Shown here one piece after another: positions 1 through 11,609 of a stretch of DNA of 64,000 nucleotides. Every line of letters begins with the position of its first letter. Positions within the stretch are counted from its first letter, which is position 1. The translations under genes and the position numbers were made by a program. This DNA is from Cricetomys ansorgei (lineage: Eukaryota > Chordata > Mammalia > Rodentia > Nesomyidae): positions 13,926,501-13,990,500 of the forward strand of contig JAMJFZ010001815.1 in assembly GCA_026225945.1 (NCBI GenBank), read 5' to 3'. Below the pieces are notes generated by a model. That model was not told where the DNA came from. It did not search any database and saw only the letters and a list, made by a program, of their open reading frames with translations.

Positions 1-490
1 GATTCAGTTTTAGAAGAGAAAAAGGACCAGCGTTTCTCCGTCTTAGATGCGGATCCTGGGCAGGTGGGCCACAGACTGACTCGCTGACAGTACTGCTGTA
101 CAAGGGCCATTTCCTCTATGATTGTCTCTCCTCCAGTCCCCAGTTACTTTTGAGAAATATTCTGTACCTGCTCCTTGAAATTCTGGACCAAAGAGTCATA
201 TATTCCTGCTCGTAGTGCCTTATCACGTCACTCAGCTTTCTTCTACGTTTTAGTACATTGCACACACACCTGGCAGAAGGGCTTCTTTAAAATAAAGCAA
301 GCAATTAGATGACGCAATGGGAATCCCCCCTTTAAGAAAGCTGAAAAGGTTTGAATAAATTACTCTAACATATCTTTTGCAGTAAAGAGCCTATCTGGCA
401 AGAGAAGAAGAAGACTTAGATGCCAAAAAAATTTTTTTCCTTTAAAAGGAAATAGAACCTAAATAGATAAGTAGAATGAAAAAGTCATGT
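1..490. other. Unassigned non-repetitive DNA
   Basis: No SINE, LINE or LTR pattern was recognised and no long open frame is present. A pyrimidine run ending in CTCCTCCAG near 125-136 resembles a splice acceptor, but nothing downstream supports an exon. Confidence 0.4.
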
Positions 491-545
491 TTGGGCTAGA
501 CAGATGGCTCAGTGGTTAAGTGTGTGGGGTCTCTGCAAACATCAG
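491..545 (+). mobile_element. B2-like SINE head (tRNA-like part)
   Basis: The sequence matches the tRNA-derived B2 head (GATGGCTCAGTGGTTAAG, which carries the A-box region). The remainder of B2 is not recognisable after about 545, so this is a truncated or strongly diverged copy. It is not a functional tRNA gene. Confidence 0.6.
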
Positions 546-1197
546 GGTTGGCATAGTAATGATCCCCACTAGGCATGAAGGAAATCCAGTTCAAGATGAC
601 TCAGTAGTAGGTATTGGTTCAAACGTCTAGAGTCTGACACTGGGCAGTTTGAGGCATATTTAAGTACAGCACTATTTGGAAAAAGCTTTCGTAGTGTAAC
701 ACAATGTCATGTGCATAAGGAGGAATAATTACATAGAAACTCTTCTCAAAGTACAGATCACTTCTTTCATGAAGATGGGTTCTATGGATAGGTTACATGT
801 GTTACCTTAAGGGCGCAGGGGAGGATCTGATGTGGTCCCTGCCATATAGATAGCACAGAAATAATCTGGGCTATCAATCACTTCTGGTCCTGTTAACCTG
901 TTAACCTGGGGGAGCCCCTGACCCCACAGATAATGAAAGAGTCACCAAGGCTATTAGCTACCACCATTCCCAGCCTTCGGGGTAGAAAACAGACTACACA
1001 TCTTTTCCTTTGAAAAGACACCCATGAGTGTTTTATCATTCTTGGTTTCCCTAGTGTTTGTCTGTTATCACAAGAACCTTTGTGCTCCCAACAATTTAGC
1101 ATGCTCCCTGCTCTTCTAGAGGAACAAGGTGTAGTTCTTAACACCCATCTTGGGCATCTGGGAGGCTCACCTCTGCCTGTAACACATCTCATGTAAC
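546..1197. other. Unassigned DNA
   Basis: No confident repeat or gene. It holds a short tandem duplication of CTGTTAACCTG near 890-907. A 107-codon minus-strand frame (893-1216) shows no recognisable domain and runs into the adjacent LTR, so it is treated as chance. Confidence 0.4.
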
Positions 1198-1429
1198 ATT
1201 CCATGGTGGGGAACATGGCAGCAGGCAGGGTGGAGTGGTTCTGGAGCAGAGGGGGCGGGGATTGGGAGATTGAGCCTGGTATAGACTCTGAAACTTTAAA
1301 GCTTACCCCTAGTCACATACCTCCCCCAAGAAGACCACACTTCTATTCCTTCACAAATAATTCCATGAGGATCAAGTGCATTCAAACATACGAGTCTATG
1401 GGGGTCATTCTCATTCAGACCACCACACT
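1198..1429 (-). mobile_element. MaLR-type LTR fragment
   Basis: Read on the minus strand it follows the MaLR LTR pattern: a start near TGTGGTGGTCTGAATGA, a central segment with GGGGGAGGTATGTGAC, and then a region resembling the usual body containing CCACCATGG. The LTR 3' end (the AATAAACCCTTTC part) is missing. Plus-strand and minus-strand frames across it have no coding support. Confidence 0.55.
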
Positions 1430-1509
1430 ATTCCTACTGAGATGAACTACTTTTGCCTTCTTGATTCAGTTGTATGCCATAAACCTTGACTCCATGCTCA
1501 GCTGTATGT

Positions 1510-1570
1510 AATAAGTACATACATACACACATGTGCACACGTATATGCACAGGCACTTGCACACACAATT
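1510..1570. repeat. Degenerate CA/TACA low-complexity tract
   Basis: Imperfect ACATACATACACACATG-type repeats. The short frames on both strands here (1466-1760) reflect this composition and the adjacent L1M fragment. Confidence 0.6.
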
Positions 1571-1571
1571 T

Positions 1572-1735
1572 TCAGTTCCATTGAGTATGCATGTAGGTGT
1601 GGAATTTCTGGTTTGTATGACAATTCTACTTAAATTAAGACTGTTTGCCACAGTGATTGTGTTTTACCTGCCCAGCAGCAATCCCAAAGATTCTATTTCT
1701 TTAAATCTTTCCCACCATTTATTTTCTGCTTTTAA
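1572..1735 (-). mobile_element. Ancient L1M 3' UTR fragment
   Basis: It follows the order of the mammalian L1M 3' UTR complement: GTGTGGAATTTCTGG, then ACTGTTTGCCACAGTG, then GCCCAGCAGCAATCCC. Divergence is high, as expected of a pre-rodent insertion. Confidence 0.6.
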
Positions 1736-2282
1736 ACACACAAATCTTTTTATCATGTAGCCTCTTGGATATGTGGAATGGCCTGCCATTTCAGGGATTG
1801 CTATTTGGAAGTTCTTCAACTATTCTAGGTATTAAACAAGTTATGTGGTTTGAAAGTATTTCCCCTTTTCTATATATATCTTTTCATAAAATAAAATTGC
1901 TTTATGCATAAGTCTAGATTCAGTCCTCTTTATCTTTGATTTCTCAGTTGTATTGTTGATGCACCATATGTAGAGGCCGTTGCAAAATCCACGTCTGACA
2001 GCCCACTGTGTGCTTCTCCTGTAAGTTTTATGGTCTTCAACCATATTGTTGAAACATTTTAAGTCAACTTTTGTATCTAATACAAAGTAGAATTTTTATA
2101 CTTCGACAACCAAATAATACTTGCAAAAAACAAAGCAAAGAAACAAAACCAAAAAACAGCCCCCTACTAACATCTTATGAGTTTATCTTTCATAATTTGA
2201 TTTTCACTTGAAATGCTAGCAATATAAGATACTTAAATGATGTTTGTATTTCACTTAAATTAAGTTTCCAAGATTTATATAC
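1736..2282. other. Unassigned AT-rich DNA
   Basis: AT-rich with an A-rich stretch at 2,120-2,155. No gene signal is seen. Confidence 0.4.
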
Positions 2283-2678
2283 ATTCTGGCTGGTTTTATT
2301 TCAACTTGACACAAGCTAGTGTAATTTGGGAAGGAGGAACTTCAATTGAAAGAAAAATTTCTTTTATCAGATTGGCCTGTAAACAAGGCTGTGGTGCAAT
2401 TTCTTGATTAATGATTGACGCAGGAGGGCTCAAATTACTGTGGGAGGTACCATGCCAGGACTAGTGGTTCTGACTGCTATAAGAGAGTAGACTGAACAAT
2501 CCATGAGAAGCAAGCCAGTGAACACCACACTCCCATGGCCTCCACATCAGCTCCTGCCTCCCAGTTCATACCCTGTTTGAGTTCCTGCCCTGATTTTCCT
2601 CAGTGAAAACTGTACTGTGGAACAAGTTGTTTATGGTCATGGTGTTTTGTCACAACAATAGAAACCCTAACTAGTACA
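2283..2678 (+). mobile_element. MaLR-type solo LTR (ORR1/MT-like)
   Basis: It starts CTGGCTGGTTTTATTTCAAC and ends with GAAACCCTAACTAGTACA. Between them are the usual MaLR blocks: GCTGTGGTGC, TTAATGATTGACG, GCTCCTGCCTCCCAGTTC, and TGGTCATGGTGTTTTGTCAC near the end. At about 396 bp it is close to full length. The subfamily is not resolved. Confidence 0.75.
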
Positions 2679-3153
2679 ACCTACAACTCATACTTGTTAT
2701 AAGCATTTTGTGATAGTAATATTTGAAAATAAATCAAGACATTTGCATACAACTGAGGTCAATGAAACTCATCTTAATTATAAGAAGAATGAGATTATAA
2801 ATTTAATATCTATTTAGCTTGTGTTGTGAATAGTTATAGGATTCAATTATAGCACCACAACTCTGTGTTAAAATGTATGTGCTTTATTGTGGTAAAAATA
2901 ACATAAAGCTATCCTAACTGAAATATTGAGAATGTATAATGTGATGTTTTGATGTGAGTACACGTGTAGGATGGAAAAACAATCCTACTTTATGCATTGC
3001 TTAATAAACTTACTTTTTTTTGTGGCCAGAATTTCCTAGCAATTCTAAACATGGTAACTTTAGTCTTCGTGATCTACAATATTCTTCAACTTCCTCTTCT
3101 TGTCTCATTGAAATTTTGTGTCCTTTGACCAACAGCTCCCAATCCTTCCATGA
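2679..3153. other. Unassigned AT-rich DNA
   Basis: No recognisable repeat or gene. Frames at 3,010-3,252 on both strands run into the adjacent microsatellite. Confidence 0.4.
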
Positions 3154-3154
3154 T

Positions 3155-3197
<43 letters not shown>
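3154..3197. repeat. (AC)n(AT)n microsatellite
   Basis: About 13 AC dinucleotides pass directly into about 8 AT dinucleotides, a compound repeat. Confidence 0.95.
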
Positions 3198-3274
3198 GTA
3201 ATAAACATGCTATTCTCTTTCTATGAGTTTGAATTTTCAGTATTCTACACATTAAGAATGTCTTCCCATCTACT

Positions 3275-3425
3275 CTTATGTCTGGATTATTTCAAGTAAC
3301 ATAACACCTTCCAGGATCATCCCGAATGTTACAAAATTTCCTATTTTTTTTTTACAGTGTATGCATATACTTTTTTTGTGATCTGTTTGGTGAACATTTA
3401 TGCCTTTAATTTTTTTAAATATAAC
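3275..3425 (-). mobile_element. L1M 3' UTR fragment
   Basis: It follows the complement of the mammalian L1 3' UTR: CTGGATTATTTCAAGTAACA, then CTTCCAGGATCATCC, a poly(T) interruption and CAGTGTATGCATATAC. Old and diverged. Confidence 0.5.
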
Positions 3426-3943
3426 TGTCTAATACTGTTAAAGTGTATTAACATTATTTTACAAAACCGATGTCCAGAATAGTTTAACCTTCCAATCTTT
3501 AAATTTTATGCCTATAAAATAAGTGGTTTTTCTTTCCATTGATGAACTGATGAACCATATAATTCTATTTTTAATGTTTTGAGGAGCATCCATAATGGGG
3601 GATCCAAAGAGGCTGCACCATTTTGCATTGTTAGCAACACTGAACAAAGGGTCCAATGCTTCTTCTCCTTGACAAAACTTTTGTTCTTAACTAATCCTCT
3701 TGCCTCCCTCTCGGCACTTTTCCTCTTTGAAAATAGCCATAACGAGAGCAACACCATATATTGTTCTGCTTTTGATTTTCCTTTTGTTTTTCTGACCATT
3801 GGTGATTTTGGTCGTTTTTTCAAACACGGCTTGCTGGTCATTTGTTAAATCGTTGGCCCCTTCACATCTTTTCTGATAGCTTCCGCCCCCTGGTGTCTTC
3901 TTGTAGAACTTCTGTTCTGGTATTCTGTATTCGGTTCAGCTTG
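3426..3943. other. Unassigned DNA with overlapping short frames
   Basis: Frames of 89 codons (plus, 3,579-3,848) and 109 codons (minus, 3,512-3,841) overlap each other on opposite strands. Neither shows a recognisable domain. Confidence 0.4.
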
Positions 3944-4088
3944 GGTTTTGTTTGTTTTGAGATAGGGTCTCACCAGGTAACTTTGGCGGGCCAAAATTAC
4001 ATAGATTAGGCTGTCTTCAGACTCACAGAGCTCTACCTGCCTCTGCCTTCCCAGTGCTGGGACTTAAAGGAGTGTGCTACCATACCTT
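3944..4088 (-). mobile_element. B1 SINE
   Basis: Complement of B1: a T-rich tail, GAGATAGGGTCTCACC, GCCTCTGCCTTCCCAGTGCT and GGGACTTAAAGGAGTGTGC. Diverged in the middle. Confidence 0.8.
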
Positions 4089-4374
4089 AATTTCCAGTGG
4101 CCTTTGAACTCTGGCGCCAGCCTGTCATGTGACAGAAACTAATCCTCTGCAGGTGCTGAGACAAAGTAGACACTGGGCCCCATACCCTCTTCACTTTCCA
4201 TCTTGAGCAAGGAGAGCAGATCTGGTGGTTTCTCCAGCTGCTCTGCCGTGCTGCATGAGGCAGAGTCATGGATGATCTAATCTTTTAGCCCTCTCATTGG
4301 ACTCTGGCCTTGTTTGGCAAAGACTGAGTGAGTCTAGCTTCTGAGCTGTTCTCACGGAGGTATTATGGTCTGAG

Positions 4375-4531
4375 GTTTTTTTTTTTTAATTTTTCTTTTT
4401 GAAACAGGGTCTCTATGCAGTCCTTGCTGTCCTGGAGCTTGTCATGTAGACCAGGCTGGCCTCGCACTCACAGAAATCTGCCTGCTTCTGCTTCTGTGCT
4501 GGGATTGAAGCCATACACCACCACGCCTGGC
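4375..4531 (-). mobile_element. B1 SINE
   Basis: Nearly complete B1 in reverse: poly(T) tail at 4,375-4,400, GAAACAGGGTCTCTATG, GCTGTCCTGGAGCTTG, GTAGACCAGGCTGGCCTC, CTGGGATTGAAG and CACCACGCCTGGC. It is well preserved and diverged mainly at CpG sites. Confidence 0.92.
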
Positions 4532-4809
4532 ACAGCGGGCTCCAGGAGGGTTAATCAGGTGTCTTTGTGAAGAAGGCAGGCTGAAGCGTCCTAATGTGCC
4601 CTCCCCCACCCTCTGCCACATGGCTTTTAAAGCAATCTCCTTCAAAAGCTTAGCTCCGTTGTTCACCCACGCTCTGTAAACGTCAATATCTCTTTCCCTC
4701 GGCTGCAGCTGCTTTGCTCATTTCATACGTTTACTTAATCACATTAAGTGGAATACAATCTCGTGTTTTCTGTGGCGGCCACAAGACTTCTAAAATAGAT
4801 GACTAAGAA

Positions 4810-5000
4810 TAAATTTTATTTATATGTATGAGTGTATGCCATCTGCGCAGTGCTAGTAGAGGCCAGAAGAGAGTGTCCGATCCTCTGGAGGTGGAGTTAC
4901 AAGCAATTGTGAGCTACCTGATAGCAGGGCTGGGTACTCAACTCCAGTCCTCTGTAAGAACAGCAAGGCTTTTAATTGCTGAGCTAAGTCTCCAGTCCTT
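4810..5000 (-). mobile_element. B2/B3 SINE
   Basis: Complement of a B2-type SINE: T-rich tail, GTATGAGTGTATGCC, AGAGGCCAGAAGAGAG, TCCTCTGGAGGTGGAGTTAC and the tRNA-like end GCTGAGCTAAGTCTCCAG. Nearly full length. Confidence 0.88.
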
Positions 5001-5408
5001 AGAATAGATGATTTGAATTCCAGATCATTGCTCTTCAAAATGAACTCAAATCGATAGCTCTCTAGCTCTATATCTCACAATCTACAAGTTCAATGGGCAG
5101 CCCTTGTGGCAGTGCAGGACTTTGTTATCAGAAAATTGTCTAGCTCTGTGTTTTACTGTATTTAGTTTGATCACATTTAATGAAGAACGTTTTGAGTTTA
5201 GCACACCTTAGCTGTCCTCCTGACCTATAGCTGTGTTCTGTCCACTTAATCATAGAAAAAGAAATGAGAGGAATTTAATACTTTCTGTAGTATGTATTAA
5301 CCTATGGTTTGCTTTCAGGCCTGTGCATAAATACATATCATTTCACCATAGCCTCTTTAAAGCTTCAGCCAATTAAGAATCTAATTGGTAGAAAAGAACT
5401 TCCCCCTA
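5001..5408. other. Unassigned DNA
   Basis: No gene or repeat assigned. The 87-codon frame at 5,309-5,572 runs into the neighbouring LTR. Confidence 0.4.
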
Positions 5409-5830
5409 TTGTCTTATGGTTTCTATTGCTGTGTCAAAACACCACGATCAAAAGACAGGTTAGGGAGGAAAGGGTTTATTTGGCTTACACTTCCATATTA
5501 CTGTTCATCACTGAAGGAAGTCAGGATGGAAATTTAAATAGGGCAGGAACCTGGAGGCAGGAACTGGGGTAGAGGCTATGGGAGGATGCTGCTCACTGGC
5601 TTGCTCCCCATGGCTTGCTTGGTCTGCTTTCTTACAGAACCCAGGACCACCAGCCCATGAATGGTCCCACCCACAATGGGGCTGAGCCCTCCCCCATTGA
5701 TTATTAATTAAGAAAATGCCTTACAGCTAGATCTTATGGAGGCATTTTCTCAACTGCGGCTTCTTCCTCTCTGATGACTCTAGCTTGGGTCAAGTTGTTA
5801 TTAAATCAGTCAGTATACCCAACCAGAACA
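5409..5830 (-). mobile_element. MaLR-type solo LTR (ORR1/MT-like)
   Basis: Reverse copy of the family seen at 2,283-2,678: TGTCTTATGGTTTCTATTGC, then GAGGAAAGGGTTTATTTG, CCCACCCACAATGGGGCTGA, TTAATTAAGAAAATGCC and GATGACTCTAGCTTG. About 420 bp, close to full length. Confidence 0.78.
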
Positions 5831-6961
5831 TTATCAACTTTTAGTTCTTTGCGTCCCTACTTGAACTTCAATAATCTGTACACATTTGGCTATTGTAGAA
5901 AACTCGAAAGCTAAGTGTCTTCTGTCCGTGCTGGAGGTGTGGATTGCTGTCAGAGTCTACTGGGAGTTGTGTGAATGAGTGATTGAACCTGTTTGGCTAA
6001 TTGCTAACAGAAGGAATGGTTAAGTGTCAATAATTGAATGAACAAATTCATCACTTAGGCAGATTTTCTTCAGCACCCAGATAGACAATGTTGAACAATC
6101 CCATTTAACAATTTAACACATTTACTTATTTGGGTAGCTCTTTTATACTAAATGATCTTTGGAGAACTATCAAGATAGTAAGTTGCTTAAAAATTAAGTG
6201 TCCTACACATTCCCATTATTGTTTTATGGCAGTCATATATCTGGTAATCCTTGCTATCAGAAGCTTCTGGAAGGCGACGTTGAACTTCGGTGTTTTGTAG
6301 AGAAGAATTTGAAGGTTTGAACAGGTGTAATGTTAAACTTTACAGTTTTTTACAGCAACTCACCAATTTTGCCATCCATAAGCCTGAAAACAAAACATGT
6401 GCTATCCTTTCAATAATTGGGTCACTTAGACTTCTAAAGGGATTTTATTATATTTTATTTCTAGGCAAAAACTTGGTTAACACAATTAACATCCAAGGAT
6501 AACACAATTAACTTCTAAGTATAATATTCTAATAAAAATGTTAAATAATGATTTCCCTAGGGACCTATTACTCCAGTAATCCATCAGATAATTAGAAAGT
6601 TATTTTCTCAATTAGCTTGTGACACAAATATATTTACAGAATTGTGACTTAATACTAGGCCTTTTTGTTATATGATCAATATAAAAATGTCTTTATATAT
6701 ACTATCTCATTCATAGAAATTGTCCTCAAAGATAACACGTATTGTTAAATTTCTTCCTTTGAAATTAAGGCTTGCTTAACACAGTTAAAGTCCAGAGTCA
6801 GGATTAATTTTATCTTTGGTGTGGGGATGGGTACATTATTTTTTTAATCAGATGATAATTGTATAGCAAGGCTTACCATTTTGTTTTAATTGGGATTTTC
6901 CAGAAGGCCAAAGATACTGGTATATTTACTGCATGCCATGTTTCGTACTAGCTTTGCTTTA
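5831..6961. other. Unassigned AT-rich DNA
   Basis: About 1.1 kb without a recognisable repeat. A 70-codon plus-strand frame at 6,290-6,502 has no recognisable domain. Confidence 0.4.
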
Positions 6962-7040
6962 CCATGGCCCAGGCTGGCTTCTAACTCTCCTATCTCATTC
7001 CCTCGAGTGCTGGGACTATAGCAATGGGTCATCATGGCCA
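6962..7040 (-). mobile_element. B1 SINE fragment
   Basis: Short diverged complement of the B1 left part: GCCCAGGCTGGCTTCTAACT, CGAGTGCTGGGACTATAGC and GGGTCATCATGGCC. Confidence 0.65.
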
Positions 7041-7312
7041 AATTCTGGTCCTTTCTTCTTCCCCCCCCAATCCCTTCTCTTCTTCCTTGGATTTAAATTC
7101 ACATTCCAATCTCTCCTCCATAATGATTGTACCAAGTTATGTTCTCTTTATCAGTGTGAGAAAGCCTCTAAAAGAGTAAATTTGAATGTAGTCGAAAAAT
7201 GAAATGTTTAATAGATTCTTTGTACTTTTATTTTTTGCCCTAATAATTCTTTATTAAAATAAATATGATTGCCCACCTATGTGTGTTTATCAAGAATGTA
7301 CTTGTGATGGTT

Positions 7313-7650
7313 AATCCAATTGTCAGCATGATGAGATCTAGAATGACCTGGGAGATAGGCCACTGGGCATTTCTGTGGGGGCATTTCTTGACTTGGTAAA
7401 TTGAGATGGGAAGATGTGCCTACTGTGGGCGTCACCATTCCCTGGATTGGAAGAAGAGAAAGTGAGCTGAGCATAAGCAGCCATCATTGTCTAATTCCTG
7501 ACTGTGTATGTGATGCGATCTGCTGCCTCAAGCTCCTCCTGCCTTGACTGCCACACCATGATGGACCATGAGCCTAAATAAACCCTTTCTCCCTTAAGGT
7601 GATTTAGTCTGGGTTCTTTGTCACACTAGCAACCAAAGTAACTAAGATGA
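7313..7650 (+). mobile_element. MaLR-type solo LTR
   Basis: It starts TGTGATGGTTAATCCAATTG and ends with AAAGTAACTAAGATGA. Family landmarks in order: GGGCATTTCTGTGGGGGCA, TTGGTAAATTGAGATGGGAA, GAGAAAGTGAGCTGAGCA, GCTCCTCCTGCCTTGACTGC, and the polyadenylation block AATAAACCCTTTCTCCCTTA at about 7,577. Near full length. Confidence 0.8.
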
Positions 7651-8527
7651 TACTTATTTAAAATTCCTATTTAATTCCTATTTATGCTTCACAGAAATCA
7701 CTTTTTTTCTAATATGTGTTTTTCTGGTCTGGTGTACGCTCAAAGCTTTCTGTTAGGTCATGAGGGCAGGCAGCTGAGGTGTGAGAAGCGCGGTCTAGCT
7801 TCTGGTATGCTGGGATAATGAGTGCCAGATGCGTTTGCTAAGGAGAGGAAGCCAGTGTGCGGCATGGAATCCCGAAACTGGTAGATGAAACATTAACCTG
7901 ACAAATTTATGCTCACCAATGCTCTCTTAGACTCTGACACAAGGAGGAATTTACAATGAAAATTGTCATCTGTTTTGAACTTAGAGGTGGAGACATAAGG
8001 CATGGGCACACACATACCACGCACACACATTGCATTAAATGACAATTATTTTATATATTAAATAGGAAGTTATATGCTGTGTCTAAGTTAATAAATTTGA
8101 ATATGACAATTTTTAAAATGAAGACCAACAAAATCTAGAATTAATCTCTTGCAAAGTCACATATGACTTTGATTATTGAAGATTACAAAGAGTACAAAAT
8201 ATGTAGACGATTTATAAAAGTTGAATGAGTTACTAATCTCACAAAAGAAATAAAATTCTTGTTAAAGAACTTTAAAGAGGGCCAATGTCTTTACATTTTG
8301 GAATGATGGCTGCACCACCTCGTGGCTCATTCATGTAATTGCAAGAAGACAAAGCGAAGGACAAAGTCCTTTGTGACAAAGTCACATTTCTGCACCCTTG
8401 TCTCTCAGGTCCTGTAGATTGCATTGTGTTTACCATCCCTGCCGCTCATACTAGCTTCTGGCTTGCTTGTCAAGGTTGGGTTCTCTTAGCACTACCATGC
8501 CTATCTTTGCCTTCCCCTTCCCTTTGG
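7651..8527. other. Unassigned DNA
   Basis: No confident repeat or gene. Short frames such as 8,339-8,566 end in the following ID element. Confidence 0.4.
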
Positions 8528-8592
8528 GTGGTGCTAGGATCAAACTCAGGGCTTCACATGTGCTAGGCAATTTGTTCTAACTCCCAGCAGCA
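8528..8592 (-). mobile_element. ID-type SINE (diverged)
   Basis: Complement of the tRNA-Ala-derived ID element: GGATCAAACTCAGGGCTTCA then GTGCTAGGCAA. Old copy with damaged internal promoter boxes. Confidence 0.6.
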
Positions 8593-8869
8593 ATCCAGTT
8601 TCGAGCTTTTCTGGTACTTTCTAAAGGGATGCATCCACAGGATATTTAGGTTCAATTTGGTGACTCTTTACAGCAGTGCCTACATTTTGAAAATCAATGA
8701 GAGCAGATTGTGTTTTCATTTTACAATGTAGATATATTTAAAGTATAATATACATAATAAATATATATCTAATATTTTATCAAAAAATAAAAGCCACTTA
8801 GTGAAATAAAACTTGCTTAAAATACATACAAAGCACATGGCCACATATGATTAAGTTAGAATAATTTTA

Positions 8870-9062
8870 TTATTTATTTATGCCACGTTTATTTGTGTGT
8901 GTGTGTATGTGTGTGTGTGTGTAGATGTACCACGTATGGAGGTCAGCAGATAGCTTGCAGTTTGTGTGTTTCTTCTTTTACTGGGTGGGTTCTAGAGACC
9001 AAACTAATGTCTTTAAGCTCAGTAGCAAGTGCTTTCACCTGCTGGGCCATCTTACGGGCCCT
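8870..9062 (-). mobile_element. B2/B3 SINE with internal (TG)n
   Basis: Complement of B3/B2: T/A-rich tail, a (TG)n expansion at 8,895-8,922, ATGGAGGTCAGCAGA, GGGTTCTAGAGACCAAACTA and the tRNA-like end CTGGGCCATCTTACGGGCC. The TG run produces the two overlapping plus-strand frames here. Confidence 0.75.
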
Positions 9063-10929
9063 AGAACTGTGTTAAACAAACTTAAAAAAAAAAAAGCCTT
9101 TTCTACTCACTAACAGCAGAAATAATTTTCTGTTTCTGTTGCACCAGGAGCATAAAGGGGTCTGACATGAAGTCTGCCTTTTAGCATTGTCCCACGAGAG
9201 CTGGTGTCAGAATACAGCTGTGTGCTGAGGGATTCCAAATAGGCGGGCTTGGTTCTCAGCACTGCATTAGGGCTCTGCACATACCTCTCTCCCTGCTTTT
9301 AAAAAGATTTTTCTTTATGCACCAAAACAAAGCTTCCTTTCCCTAGCTTTGAGCAATGCATCAAAAGCAGCATTTTACACATTTGCACACTTTGAAGCCT
9401 TGTGTGGCAATGCCTACCTGAAACCCAGAACTCTGGGGGCTGAAGCAGGAGGATAGCTTTGATCTGCTTTAAGATTTTGCTTTTATAAATGATTTCAAAC
9501 ACCATGAAATTTATGCTTCTTGCTTAGGACTTGCTTCTTGGGAATTTAGAAAATGTTTCAGTCTGTCTGTTAAGTTTTTTTTTTTTTTCAGAAAACATTG
9601 AATTTTAGCCCTTTATTATCTATGATGTTATTTAGAAACACAATATTGTTCTGCTTCAGGAGAGAAAACAAAAGTGTAGAGACATAAAAGCAAAAGCCTA
9701 GGACTTGGGCAAGTACAGAAGAGACCTTCTTAGGCATTAATGAAAACTATGTCATAAAACACACATCTTTTCCCTTAAAGAGGGGATTATTGTTATTGAG
9801 CTAGGAGCTGAATTACAAAAACTTTCAAAAGGGAAACTAGAACCCTTTGAACTGCTGCTGAACACTTATGACTGTCAGTCTTGATATTTTTAAACAGCTT
9901 CCTTGAGGTATAATGTACTCATCAGAAATTTCTGCTGCTTCAAGTCTGGAGGGCTATTATTTTAATGATAGTCACAAGAACTAGCTGTACCTAACAGAAT
10001 AATTAGCATAGTAAATATATTGGGGGAGGGTCACATCAGTCCCCAGAGCGGTCACAACAGTAGTACCTGTAAGGAAAATTATGAGATGTATTATTATTGC
10101 CCCATCTACTTATTATGTAAAGTAAAGTGTTTCTGGTCAGCTATGAGATAAACACAGCTTTCAGCCCACACAGTGATTGATGAAAACTTGGGGTTTGTGC
10201 TACCGTACACTGTATTTCTAATTCGGAGAAAATGTAAAATGTGAAATGTCACTTGAAGATAAGTTCAGTATTGTCTTTTAAAATTAGCAAATCACTTGTA
10301 GTAGACGAAGAGTTTATAAGGCTAACAATTCAACAACTACTTTACAATTTATAAGCCTAGGTAGAATGTCCCTCCTCCCATACACACACAAAGATGGCTA
10401 TCTACACCTTAATCCTTGCAATACCTGTAAATATCAGGTAACACAGCAGAGAAATGCAGTCACAGATGGCACCCATTCAGTTGACTTACAGGTAGGAAGG
10501 CCATCTTGAATTATTTGGGTTCACAAATGAAATCACAAGCACCTTTAAGTATGAGGACACCTGAAGAGAAGAAAGGAGATGGTAACATAAAACCGAGCCT
10601 GTCTTCTCTGGCTTTAAATATGGGGAAGTGGCTAGGACCTGAGATAAAGGGAATGGCTCTTGAAGCTAGACAAGGTAAGGAAGCGATACTCTAGTGTCAT
10701 GGCTATTCTTGTCATCAATTGTCAGAACACTACCCAGGAATGGAGTCATGTGAGGAGAATCCCAAGTGCTTGTGGGAACACTCCAAAAGAACAGGACAGA
10801 AGGCTCGTGACTTGGTTTCTTCAAAACACGGAAATGTTCTTGGAATGTGTTTTTTGTGCTCCCTCCAGACACGGCAGAAAGAAGTGTGTTTATTTCAGAC
10901 TATTTATTACTACTTGTTAGTGATAGTCA
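9063..10929. other. Unassigned DNA
   Basis: Mostly unassigned. A B1-like fragment (CCCAGAACTCTGGGGGCTGA) lies near 9,420-9,455 and a poly(T) run at 9,576-9,588. Frames at 10,506-10,934 overlap on both strands and have no recognisable domain. Confidence 0.4.
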
Positions 10930-11161
10930 GTTAAATGTTTAACCTGTTCTTTGTGTGCGTCTCTGGAAAAACATGTTTTTGTCATGCTCAGCCTGTCTTT
11001 GTGATTATATACAGCTTGAACTCGTATGGACTTTCTTAACCCTCAGAGTATAAATTGCGCTGTGAATAAAGCTGGCTATTGCAGGAGACTTTAGTCTGCC
11101 TTATTTATCACCCTCATTTTCCCAGGTCCCACTGCCTTTAGAGTGGTGACAATCAATTACA
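10930..11161 (+). mobile_element. LTR 3' half (ERVK-like)
   Basis: It has the order of an LTR promoter and polyadenylation region: CTTGAACTCGTATGGACT, TATA-like GTATAAATTG at about 11,049, AATAAAGCTGGCTATTGCAG at about 11,066, and a possible end at AATCAATTACA. The 5' boundary and a target duplication could not be fixed. Confidence 0.45.
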
Positions 11162-11169
11162 TCTGGATT

Positions 11170-11424
11170 TAACTAAAACCCAAGAGGCTGGGTATACTTG
11201 CCTGTGAGGGATAGTTTCTTAATTAAATCATCTGAAGTGGGAAGACCGGCTTTTAACCTGAATCTTTTGAAGTGGGAAGATTCACCTTTAATCTGGGCCA
11301 CACATTCTGCTGGCAGTCTATAAAAAGGAAATGGAGGAAGGAAACTTGCTCCTTTTGCCTGCTCGCTCTCACTCTTGCTGGCTAGTCCATTTCTTTACTG
11401 GCATTGGAGTTTCTTAGTCACGCA

Positions 11425-11465
<41 letters not shown>

Positions 11466-11524
11466 ACACACACAATCATTCATTCTATAAATTCTGTTCC
11501 TCTAGAGAACCCTTGGCTAATACA
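11170..11524 (+). mobile_element. ERVL-class LTR fragment with (CA)n
   Basis: It shares the 3' arrangement of the LTR at 54,761: AATCTGGGCCACACATTCTG, a TATA-like TCTATAAAAAGG at about 11,319, TTTCTTTACTGGCATTGGAG, and an end of TTCTGTTCCTCTAGAGAACC with GGCTAATACAG. A (CA)n array occupies 11,425-11,474. The LTR 5' part is missing. Confidence 0.65.
11425..11474. repeat. (CA)n microsatellite
   Basis: About 24 CA units with one G interruption, inside the ERVL-like LTR. Confidence 0.95.
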
Positions 11525-11609
11525 GACTCTCTTGGAGAAAACTAAATAATCATTTGTGAGTGGTTATCAATCGGATGAACTTGCTGTAAACTTCATTTAT
11601 TGTGTTGTA